A stretch of 64,000 nucleotides of DNA from Cytobacillus sp. FSL H8-0458 (GTDB lineage Bacteria; Bacillota; Bacilli; Bacillales; Cytobacillaceae): NCBI RefSeq assembly GCF_038002165.1, contig NZ_JBBOBR010000001.1:3100001-3164000 (forward strand). Direction: 5' to 3'. Below are positions 28,035 to 34,609 of this stretch, in pieces. The notes under the pieces are model-generated. The model was not told where the DNA came from. It saw only the letters and a list, made by a program, of their open reading frames with translations, and did no database searches. The number at the start of each line of letters is the position of its first letter. Positions within the stretch are counted from its first letter, which is position 1. Made by a program: the position numbers and the translations under genes.

Positions 28035-28227
28035 AAAGAGATCCTCTTACTTTCTTCAGATAGTAGTCAAGCTGATGATATGCAAATTTACTGTTACTCC
28101 ACACAGCTAAGTATATGAGAAAATGCCTGTTAAGAAAAGGCTCCTGCTTTTTGTTTTGATGCATTTCGCAAGTAATGGACTTTTTTGCTAAGATGGTGGT
28201 TATAAGACGTTTCGAAGGAGGATTAAT

Positions 28228-28899
28228 ATGAAGTCAGTCATCATTACCGGCGCGGGGTCGGGTTTAGGAAAAGAGCTTGCTTTATTATTTGCCAAACAGG
28301 GATTTCATACTATTTTAACAGGCAGGACATTAGACAAGCTGCAGAGCGTGGAACAGGAAATTCATGAAGCAGGCGGAAGCGCTCAATCCTATACAGCAGA
28401 TATCACACAAACCAAAGAGATCAGCAAATTGATGACGCAAATCCAAAATTATGAACTCTATGGCCTGATAAACAATGCCGGGGTTGGACATTTCGGGCCT
28501 TTTAACAGCCTTTCAGAGCAAGACATTCAGGATATGTTCGAAACTAACACGCTGGGCACTATCTATATGACACAGGCAGTCCTGCCCTTCTTAAAAGAAA
28601 AAAACGAAGGCCTGCTGATGAATATCATTTCGACCGCGGGCTTAAAAGGAAAAGTAAATGAATCCGTGTATGTGGCAAGCAAATTCGCTGTAAGAGGCTT
28701 TACTGAAAGCCTTCAGAAGGAACTGGAGAATACAAATATTAAAGTTAAAGCTGTTTATATGGGCGGCATGGACACTCCTTTCTGGGATGAAAGTGACCAT
28801 ATCAAGGACAAATCGAGGCTTCGTTCTCCTAAAGAAGTGGCAGAAATGATTCTGGATCATATGGAAGAAGACTCAATTGTCATCGAGTCAAAAGAATAA
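28228..28899 (+). CDS. Short-chain dehydrogenase/reductase
   Basis: Classical SDR of 223 residues, NAD(P)-dependent, substrate unknown. It has TGAGSGLGKELA (cofactor), NNAGVG, NIISTAG (Ser) and YVASKFAVRGFTESL (Tyr/Lys). It is short at the C-terminus, lacking a substrate-binding extension. The gene occupies the position where B. subtilis has yfhI (a permease). GGAGGA precedes the ATG. Its stop codon lies inside the hairpin shared with recX. Confidence 0.9.
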   Translation: MKSVIITGAGSGLGKELALLFAKQGFHTILTGRTLDKLQSVEQEIHEAGGSAQSYTADITQTKEISKLMTQIQNYELYGLINNAGVGHFGPFNSLSEQDIQDMFETNTLGTIYMTQAVLPFLKEKNEGLLMNIISTAGLKGKVNESVYVASKFAVRGFTESLQKELENTNIKVKAVYMGGMDTPFWDESDHIKDKSRLRSPKEVAEMILDHMEEDSIVIESKE

Positions 28900-28925
28900 C
28901 ACATGGGCTTCCATGTGTTATTCTT
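28893..28925. terminator. Bidirectional terminator between the SDR gene and recX
   Basis: Fourteen-pair stem AGAATAACACATGG / CCATGTGTTATTCT, loop GCTT. It contains the stop codons of both convergent genes. Confidence 0.85.
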
Positions 28926-29721
28926 CTTCACTTAAAAATTGCTCTATTAAATCAAAAGAAAAACCTTTTCTGAACAAGGCTTGTTTCATTTTTTGCGTAT
29001 ATTCGAACTCAGGAAGGTTCGCATATTTCTTCCTCGCTTTTTCCGCCTGAAACCTCAGGGCTGCCAGTTCTTCATCCTCTTCTTTATCAATCTCTGTTTC
29101 AGTTATGGCTTCTTGAATGATGTCGAAATTAAAGCCTTTGCGCATTAACATCTGTTCGAGCTTTTGTTTAAGGATTTTTGATGAATCACGGGCATATTTC
29201 TTGGAATACTTTTCACACAGCCTTATGGCGGCAGCTACCTCAGCATCCCATGGATATTCCTCCAATGCCACTTCGATTAATTGAGGGGAAATCCCTTTTT
29301 CCTTTAGTTCTGTGCGGATGAGACCTTTTCCTTTATCTGATGTGTTCATTTGTGTACGCACAAAAGCAGCTGCAAATTCCTCATCATTTAAAAAATGGTA
29401 ATCATACAATTTGTGGATAACTTCCTGAATAACCGGTTCTTCCACTTCTTTTTCAGCTAAATGTTTGCGGACTTCGGTTTCTGAGCGCATTCTTCTGGAT
29501 AAATAATGAATAGCCCTGTTATAGGCTTTCCTAATATCATCCTGGTATCCAATTTCATTTAAAGAGAATTCATCAAGCTCCATTCCCTTTTTGAGCTGAT
29601 GCTTAATTAAAACATCTTCATCCACACTAAATGCATATTCTTCACCTTTCCCATAATCCATATATATATTGTAACGGTCTGTGTTTTTTTTCTGAACTGT
29701 GATTTTCGTAATAGTCGGCAT
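28918..29721 (-). CDS. recX: RecA regulator RecX
   Basis: Modulates RecA filament activity in recombination and SOS. The long Bacillus form has 267 residues: an N-terminal beta domain (about 1-60) and then repeated three-helix modules. The modules carry the family signatures AIHYLSRRMRSETEVRKHLAEKEV, LNDEEFAAAFVRTQ and GKGLIRTELKEKGI. ATG 29721 fits AGAGGTGGAG; GTG 29730 is an alternative. It diverges from yfhF as in B. subtilis. Confidence 0.94.
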   Translation of the reverse strand: MPTITKITVQKKNTDRYNIYMDYGKGEEYAFSVDEDVLIKHQLKKGMELDEFSLNEIGYQDDIRKAYNRAIHYLSRRMRSETEVRKHLAEKEVEEPVIQEVIHKLYDYHFLNDEEFAAAFVRTQMNTSDKGKGLIRTELKEKGISPQLIEVALEEYPWDAEVAAAIRLCEKYSKKYARDSSKILKQKLEQMLMRKGFNFDIIQEAITETEIDKEEDEELAALRFQAEKARKKYANLPEFEYTQKMKQALFRKGFSFDLIEQFLSEEE

Positions 29722-29825
29722 TTTCTCCACCTCTTATCTTAAATGTAACACATCCAAAAAAGGATTTTGAAAGAAAACGTCGTAAAATGTACCAAAGTAT
29801 ATGACACTTGAAAGGGGAATTTCCC

Positions 29826-30731
29826 ATGAGAATAGCCATCGCCGGCGGAACTGGTTTTGTTGGAAGCGCCTTAGTTAAAAAATTACTGGATAAAAAACAT
29901 GAACTATTTATTCTTACAAGAAACACAGCTGATAAACACTCTTCTAAAAATTTGAATTATGTACAATGGCTGAACGATGTTGACTCACCTGAGGATGCTC
30001 TGGAAGGCATTGACGTGTTTATCAACCTGGCTGGTGAGTCCATTAACAGCGGGAGATGGACAGATGAACGTAAAAAGCGTATATTAAACAGCCGCATTAC
30101 AGCCACAAGGGAAGTTCTCCGCATTATTAGCCGCCTTGAAGAAAAACCGTATACATTAATCAATGCCAGTGCGGTCGGCTACTATGGCACATCCCAAAAT
30201 GAAACCTTTACAGAAGCCAACAGGAAAAACGGCACTGATTTTTTAGCTGAAACAGTAAGAAGCTGGGAAGAAGAGGCCTTCAAAGCAGAAGAATTTGAAG
30301 TCCGGACCGTTTTTTGCAGATTTGGAATCATTCTTGAAAAGAACGATGGAGCCCTTCCGCGAATGGCCCTTCCCTACAAGCTATTTGCCGGGGGGACTGT
30401 CGGAACAGGTGATCAATGGGTTTCCTGGATTCATTTAGATGATGTTGTAAACGGGATCCTTTATTGCATTGAACACGAGCAGCTTCAGGGTCCCGTTAAC
30501 TTTACATCTCCACATCCCCTGACAATGAAAGAATTTGGAAAAATACTTGGTGAAGTCCTTAATCGTCCCCACTGGCTGCCCGCTCCCGGTTTTGCTTTAA
30601 AAATAGCTCTCGGAGAGATGAGTACCCTGGTATTAGAAGGGCAAAAAGTGCTTCCTGAAAAATTGCAGACATTCGGCTATGACTTCTTATATCCGAATTT
30701 AAGGTCAGCTCTCAGGAATATTTATCAATGA
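29826..30731 (+). CDS. yfhF: TIGR01777-type NAD(P)-binding epimerase-like protein, YfhF
   Basis: Extended SDR of 301 residues. Rossmann motif GGTGFVGSALVKKLL is at the N-terminus; VFINLAGESINSGRW, NASAVGYYGTS and the C-terminal DUF1731 segment (GQKVLPEKLQTFGYDFLYPNLRSALRNI) define the SulA/YfcH-like family. Catalytic substrate unknown. ATG 29826 follows AAAGGGG by eight bases. The name follows position next to recX. Confidence 0.92.
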   Translation: MRIAIAGGTGFVGSALVKKLLDKKHELFILTRNTADKHSSKNLNYVQWLNDVDSPEDALEGIDVFINLAGESINSGRWTDERKKRILNSRITATREVLRIISRLEEKPYTLINASAVGYYGTSQNETFTEANRKNGTDFLAETVRSWEEEAFKAEEFEVRTVFCRFGIILEKNDGALPRMALPYKLFAGGTVGTGDQWVSWIHLDDVVNGILYCIEHEQLQGPVNFTSPHPLTMKEFGKILGEVLNRPHWLPAPGFALKIALGEMSTLVLEGQKVLPEKLQTFGYDFLYPNLRSALRNIYQ

Positions 30732-30805
30732 AATTTGTATCATTTATGTCAAATAAGGGAAAAATAAGGTAAGTGTGTACCCTTATTCTGAAAGGATGAT
30801 GCAAA

Positions 30806-30931
30806 GTGGATAAAAAGAAAAGAGACAAATCCAAAAGCACTTTATCAAGCATGCAGGAAGTCACTTATTCAAGAGAATTCAAACGGGCTGACAAAGCTGG
30901 CGGATTTGCAGGCAGACAGTCTAAACATTAA
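30806..30931 (+). CDS. yfhE: YfhE-like small protein
   Basis: A 41-residue basic protein starting at GTG 30806: MDKKKRDKSKSTLSSMQEV..., then YSREFKRADKAGGFAGRQ. This matches the YfhE family (PF14152) of spore formers, function unknown. AAGGATG lies upstream. It sits between yfhF and yfhD as in B. subtilis. Confidence 0.82.
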   Translation: MDKKKRDKSKSTLSSMQEVTYSREFKRADKAGGFAGRQSKH

Positions 30932-30967
30932 TTTCCACTCATACCGCCATGATCGATGGTACATGAT

Positions 30968-31001
30968 AAAGGTACGGAAACACCTGAGTTTCCGTACCTT
31001 T
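30968..31001 (+). terminator. Terminator after yfhE
   Basis: Perfect 14-pair stem AAAGGTACGGAAAC / GTTTCCGTACCTTT with a six-base loop and short T tail, between yfhE and yfhD. Confidence 0.85.
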
Positions 31002-31024
31002 ATTGCTGAAAGGGGTTATTTGCA

Positions 31025-31213
31025 ATGGGCCGTGCACATGGACATAAAACTCGTGATAAAAACAAAGCATCACTTCCACAAGTACCGAAAAACATGAAAT
31101 CTGACGGCATTGACGTAGAATTTAACCGCGAACTCGCCGATCAGGATGATCTCGAGGCAATGGCACGTTCCAAGGCTGCCGATCAGCGGGCAAAAAGCCG
31201 ACAAAAACGCTAA
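31025..31213 (+). CDS. yfhD: YfhD-like small protein
   Basis: A 62-residue, highly charged protein. MGRAHGHKTRDKNKASLPQVPK and DVEFNRELADQDDLEAMARSKAADQRAKSR match the YfhD family (PF14151), unknown function. AAAGGGG precedes the ATG. It is the last gene of the conserved block before the repeat-rich interval. Confidence 0.85.
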   Translation: MGRAHGHKTRDKNKASLPQVPKNMKSDGIDVEFNRELADQDDLEAMARSKAADQRAKSRQKR

Positions 31214-31227
31214 GCCAAAGGGTAAAA

Positions 31228-31259
31228 AAGAAGCAGGGACAACAGGTTCCTGCTTCTTC
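31228..31259 (+). terminator. Terminator after yfhD
   Basis: Thirteen-pair stem AAGAAGCAGGGAC / GTTCCTGCTTCTT with one G-T pair. It lies in the duplicated segment and resembles the terminator at 31886-31916. Confidence 0.8.
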
Positions 31260-31269
31260 CTATTTCTGC

Positions 31270-31312
31270 TTAGTGAGTGTGTGCTTCTCTTTTACCTATG
31301 CCGTGACCGCCC
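31270..31312 (-). pseudogene. Remnant of a doxX-like gene (C-terminal codons only)
   Basis: On the minus strand this reads GGHGIGKREAHTH and stop, identical in protein to the end of the intact doxX-like gene. Upstream of it the similarity stops abruptly, so only the tail is present. Confidence 0.75.
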
Positions 31313-31533
31313 CCCGACAATCACCAGAGAGTCTCCCGAAAAGGGTTCTTAGCCTTTTCTGGGAGGATTGCCCGAAGTTGGACGTGAATGCCCAGGACGA
31401 CAGGCATTAGTCGTTTCCTGCAGAAGGTATTTCCCTAAAAAAAAGATACACTTATGACCCCGTGTTCTTAGGAGAGCAACTAGACAAGCTTCTGACCACG
31501 ACGCGGGAATGTGCGTTGAAACAATTCAGCTAT
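31313..31533. other. Structured non-coding stretch between duplication and array
   Basis: No plausible gene. It contains a long hairpin at 31331-31368 (CTCCC-AAAAGG paired with CCTTTT-GGGAG). Further on are overlapping smaller hairpins around 31390-31420 (ATGCC / GGCAT and ACGAC / GTCGT). Origin unknown. Confidence 0.5.
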
Positions 31534-31855
31534 TCATGACGACCATTTTCACCCATGGCTTTTGATTTTGGGATTCATGAAGGCTTCATGGCGACCGTTT
31601 TCACCCTAGGCTTCAGATTTTGGGATTCATGAGGGCTTCATGGCGACCGTTTTCATCCAAGGCTTCAGATTTTGGGATTCATGGTGACCTTTTTCACTCA
31701 AGGCTTCAGATTTTAGGATTCATGAGTGCTCCATGGCTACCGTTTTCATCCAAGGCTTAAGATTTTAGGCTTCATGAGTGCTCCATACCTACCATTTTCA
31801 CTAAAGGCTTTTAATTTTGGGCTTTATGAGGACTCAATGACAACCGTTTCCAGAC
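31534..31855 (+). repeat. 52-bp tandem repeat array B, seven units
   Basis: Units begin at 31534, 31586, 31638, 31679, 31731, 31783 and 31835; all intervals are 52 bases except one of 41 bases, which has lost an 11-base block. Each unit has the core TCATGGCGACCGTTTTCA followed by GGCTTCAGATTTTGGGATTCATGAG. Later units are more diverged. The core is shared with the array at 48158-48728. No coding gene is supported here. Confidence 0.93.
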
Positions 31856-31883
31856 GTCCTATGCTTTTTTATTTTCACAGGAC

Positions 31884-31970
31884 AAAAGAAGCAGGAAGAT
31901 CAGGTTCCTGCTTCTTCTTATTTCTGCTTAGTGGGTGTGTGCTTCTCTTTTTCCTATGCCGTGACCGCCC
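31884..31970. repeat. 87-bp direct duplicate (copy 2, in place at the doxX 3' end)
   Basis: The intact-locus copy of the segment also found at 31226-31312; includes the doxX stop codon and terminator. Confidence 0.9.
31886..31916 (-). terminator. Terminator of the doxX-like gene
   Basis: Minus-strand stem AAGAAGCAGGAA / TTCCTGCTTCTT with a seven-base loop and TTTTG tail. Confidence 0.82.
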
Positions 31971-32434
31971 TTCATCATTGTCTTAATATAGGGATAAGCG
32001 AATCTGTCAATTCCCCAGTAGTAAGCACCTGCGCCTGTGAATAGAAGGATGATTGCTGCTGTATACAAAATTGGGTTAGTGCTTGTTGTTCCTGCTAATA
32101 AGAAGTTTAGATTCATGAAAGCTGCTGCAATTAAAGCTGGAATGGTCGCAGCTCCAAGTATAAGTCCAATCCCGACAAGAACTTCGCCCCATGCCACTAA
32201 AGTGCTGAATAAATCCGCGTTTGGCAGTGCTACATTTTCCAGAAATCCTGCATACCAGCCCTGCACTGCTGGATGATCGCCAGCTGCTTTGGCAATGGCC
32301 CCCTGCATGAATCCGCCTGCATCAAATCCGTCTGCTACTTTATGCCATCCTGCTTCAAGCCACTGTATACCAAGCCAAACCCTTAATACTGTCCACACAA
32401 CTGCTGCCTGAGGAGTTTTCCACCATTTCATCAT
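31928..32434 (-). CDS. DoxX family membrane protein
   Basis: Integral membrane protein of 168 residues with four hydrophobic helices: WTVLRVWLGIQWLEAGWHKV at the N-terminus, TLVAWGEVLVGIGLILG, IPALIAAAFMNLNFLLAGT and ILYTAAIILLFTGAGAYYWGID. These fit the DoxX/quinol-oxidase-associated family (PF07681). The His-rich tail GGHGIGKREAHTH is duplicated 658 bases away. ATG 32434 follows GGAG by six bases; an earlier ATG at 32446 precedes it. Two inverted repeats of Rex/Fnr type lie upstream, so redox- or oxygen-linked control is inferred. Confidence 0.88.
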   Translation of the reverse strand: MMKWWKTPQAAVVWTVLRVWLGIQWLEAGWHKVADGFDAGGFMQGAIAKAAGDHPAVQGWYAGFLENVALPNADLFSTLVAWGEVLVGIGLILGAATIPALIAAAFMNLNFLLAGTTSTNPILYTAAIILLFTGAGAYYWGIDRFAYPYIKTMMKGGHGIGKREAHTH

Positions 32435-32454
32435 AATCATCTCCATGTTATTAA

Positions 32455-32470
32455 TGTGAACTATTTCACA
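32455..32470. promoter_or_regulatory. Rex/Fnr-like operator 1
   Basis: TGTGAACTATTTCACA is a perfect 6-4-6 inverted repeat. It fits both the Rex pattern TGTGAA-N4-TTCACA and the Fnr pattern TGTGA-N6-TCACA. It is only 21 bases before the doxX start, downstream of the promoter, which favours a repressor. Confidence 0.6.
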
Positions 32471-32553
32471 TAATTTCTTAAATTTTTTTCCCTCTTGGGG
32501 ATTTAAAAAGCCGGCCAGCTCTTATGAAGAAAGATTTCTTAAGTGAAGTTATT

Positions 32554-32569
32554 TGTGAAACTCTTCACT
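32554..32569. promoter_or_regulatory. Rex/Fnr-like operator 2
   Basis: TGTGAAACTCTTCACT matches the same 6-4-6 pattern with one end mismatch and lies just downstream of the doxX -10 element. Confidence 0.55.
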
Positions 32570-32585
32570 AACTTTCCTCACTTAT

Positions 32586-32614
32586 AATATACTCCTTCCT
32601 TCCCTTTTTCGCAA
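32586..32614 (-). promoter_or_regulatory. doxX promoter candidate
   Basis: Minus-strand -35 TTGCGA (32614-32609), 17-base spacer, -10 TATATT (32591-32586). It predicts a leader of about 145 bases spanning both palindromes. Confidence 0.5.
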
Positions 32615-32740
32615 TATACTTCACCAATTTTTCACAATTATTGGGCCATCTTAAACAAGCAGTTTTCATCCTCCCATAGCGGGAATAGTAAGAGAGTACT
32701 GTGTAAATTTATTGCTGTAATAAAGGAGGACCTTTGACAT

Positions 32741-33802
32741 ATGCTTGAAAACTTATTGAAAGATCTCATTTCCATTGAAAGCTCTTCAAAGGAAGGAGCA
32801 AACCAGGCCATTGAATATTGCCATCAATGGCTTTCAGGACATGACCTCCCTTCCAGAGTCATCGAAAATAATGGCTATAAAATGACTGTCTGTGAGATTG
32901 GAAGCGGGGATCAGACCATTATTTTCAACGGACATGTGGATGTTGTTTCAGGGAAGGATGAACAGTTCATTCCTGTTGAAGTCCGCGATAAAATTTATGG
33001 ACGTGGGGCAGCGGATATGAAAGCAGGGGTTGCCGCCATGATGTGTGCAGTAAAAGAGCTCAAAAATATGCCCATAGGCGTAAAAATACAGCTTCAAATT
33101 GTTTCAGATGAAGAAATCGGCGGCTTTAATTGTTCCGGGTATTTAGCAGAACAGGGATATCGCGGCGATTTTGTCATTTGCTCTGAACCTACTCAGCTCG
33201 GAATTGCGCTCGAAGCAAAAGGAGTTATCAGGCTGGACATCGAGATTGAAGGAGACCCTGCACACGGCAGCCGCCCATGGGAAGGAGTCAATGCTATCGA
33301 AAAGGCTTTTGAAGTACATCAAAAACTATTAAAATTGCCTTTTGCAAAGGAATCATCTGAATTTTACCCATATCCTTCGATTAATCTTGCAAAAATAACC
33401 GGAGGGGATGTTTATAATAAGGTGCCTGAAAAATGTGTAATGTCGTATGATATCCGCTATTTGCCCCAACAGAATCATGAAGAGATCATCAAACAAATCG
33501 AAAATATCACAGATGGGGAAATTATCATGAATATGTTTTCAAAGCCGCTTGTGACAGCCAGAGATAATCCTTTTATCCTGATGCTTGAACCTATTGTGGA
33601 AAAGCATACCGAAGATAAAGCTGTTTTCTTTGGACAGCATGGTTCTGCGGATACTGTGTTTTTTGCCAATTACGGGATACCGGCTATCGAATTTGGCCCA
33701 ACCGGCATGAACTGGCACGGTGATAAGGAATACGTTCTGCCGCATTCCATCCATTTATATGAAAAAATGCTTATCGACTTTGCTATGAAATTTTCAAATT
33801 AG
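32741..33802 (+). CDS. M20 family metallopeptidase (ArgE/DapE type)
   Basis: Zinc-dependent deacylase or peptidase of 353 residues. Metal-binding segments are FNGHVDVVSG (about 65), YGRGAADMKAG (Asp ligand, about 88), SDEEIGG (catalytic Glu, about 125) and SEPT (about 148). The dimerisation/substrate segment contains PAHGSRPWEGVNAIE. The final metal ligand His is in the C-terminal NWHGDKEYV region. Specific substrate (N-acylornithine, succinyl-diaminopimelate, or a peptide) cannot be resolved. GGAGGA precedes the ATG. Confidence 0.9.
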   Translation: MLENLLKDLISIESSSKEGANQAIEYCHQWLSGHDLPSRVIENNGYKMTVCEIGSGDQTIIFNGHVDVVSGKDEQFIPVEVRDKIYGRGAADMKAGVAAMMCAVKELKNMPIGVKIQLQIVSDEEIGGFNCSGYLAEQGYRGDFVICSEPTQLGIALEAKGVIRLDIEIEGDPAHGSRPWEGVNAIEKAFEVHQKLLKLPFAKESSEFYPYPSINLAKITGGDVYNKVPEKCVMSYDIRYLPQQNHEEIIKQIENITDGEIIMNMFSKPLVTARDNPFILMLEPIVEKHTEDKAVFFGQHGSADTVFFANYGIPAIEFGPTGMNWHGDKEYVLPHSIHLYEKMLIDFAMKFSN

Positions 33803-33876
33803 AAGGCTTTTTTAATGTGAATAGCTTCCCGCTATGGTAAATTTTAGATTATATGATTAAAGGGGGATTCACAGAA

Positions 33877-34542
33877 ATGAGCTCTATTAGTTTATTAAAA
33901 AAGTCAGCAGGCATAGTATTGGAGAAAAAGAATCTGACAAATGTCACTGCCAGAGTAGGTCTGGTGCTGGACATTTCCGGCTCCATGCGCAAGTTATATA
34001 AAAATGGGACCGTTCAGAGGGTTGTGGAGAGAATCTTAGCAGTTGCCAGTCAATTCGATGATGATGGCGCTTTGGATGTCTGGATCTATGATAATGAATT
34101 TTCCAGGCTGAAGCCGGTAACCGAACATGATTTTGAAGGATATGTGGATCAGTATATTTTAAATAATGATCTGATACACAAATTCGGAAGAAATGATGAA
34201 CCTCCGGTAATGGAGGATGTCATTCAGAAATATACCTCTGAAGATCCGAGCAAAGATCCTGCCTTCATCGTTTTCATTAATGATGGCGGCTGCAAAAGAA
34301 CCATCAAAAAACCCGTTGTTTCATCATCCGATAAACCATTGTTCTGGCAGTTTGTCGGGATAGGCGATTCAAACTTTGAAGTATTGGAAAAGCTGGATGA
34401 AATGGATGGCCGCTATATTGATAACGCAAATTTTTTCCACATTAAAGATGTAGAGGCCATTTCTGATAACGAACTATATGACCTCCTGCTGAACGAATTC
34501 CCGGACTGGCTAAAAGAAGCAAAAGAAAAAAATGTCATTTGA
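33877..34542 (+). CDS. Stand-alone vWA-TerF-like protein
   Basis: Soluble von Willebrand factor A domain protein of 221 residues. The MIDAS motif is LVLDISGSM (DxSxS, about 32-40) with the later Asp in FINDGG. SLLKKSAGIVLEKKNL, the ERILAVASQFDDDGALDVWIYDNE block and the EFPDWLKEAK end fit the vWA domain found at the C-terminus of tellurium-resistance TerF proteins (PF10138). No TerD domain or other ter gene is in the window. Function unknown. ATG 33877 follows AAAGGGGG. Confidence 0.83.
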   Translation: MSSISLLKKSAGIVLEKKNLTNVTARVGLVLDISGSMRKLYKNGTVQRVVERILAVASQFDDDGALDVWIYDNEFSRLKPVTEHDFEGYVDQYILNNDLIHKFGRNDEPPVMEDVIQKYTSEDPSKDPAFIVFINDGGCKRTIKKPVVSSSDKPLFWQFVGIGDSNFEVLEKLDEMDGRYIDNANFFHIKDVEAISDNELYDLLLNEFPDWLKEAKEKNVI

Positions 34543-34552
34543 TAGATTAGCG

Positions 34553-34588
34553 AAAAGGCGGACTTGATAGTAATCAAGTCCGCCTTTT
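34553..34588. terminator. Bidirectional terminator, vWA gene / yfiC
   Basis: Perfect 16-pair stem AAAAGGCGGACTTGAT / ATCAAGTCCGCCTTTT, loop AGTA. Confidence 0.95.
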
Positions 34589-34609
34589 GTGTTGGAATAA
34601 CCATTGATT

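Larger units (their letters stand above)
31226..31312. repeat. 87-bp direct duplicate of the doxX 3' end and terminator (copy 1)
   Basis: Matches 31884-31970 at a constant offset of 658 bases with about six mismatches by eye. It contains a terminator hairpin and, on the minus strand, a copy of the last codons of the doxX-like gene. The two copies bracket the 52-bp repeat array at 31534-31855. Confidence 0.9.
32435..32740. other. Divergent regulatory region doxX / M20 peptidase
   Basis: A 306-bp non-coding region. It contains the doxX promoter, two TGTGAA-N4-TTCAC palindromes and additional GTGAA/TTCAC half-sites near 32540 and 32620-32637. No second promoter could be assigned confidently to the peptidase gene. 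Confidence 0.6.

Noticed and set aside
31726..31986. Plus-strand open frame of 86 codons across array B and the doxX end
   Set aside because: It crosses diverged repeat units and then runs antisense to the doxX-like gene; no start signal.
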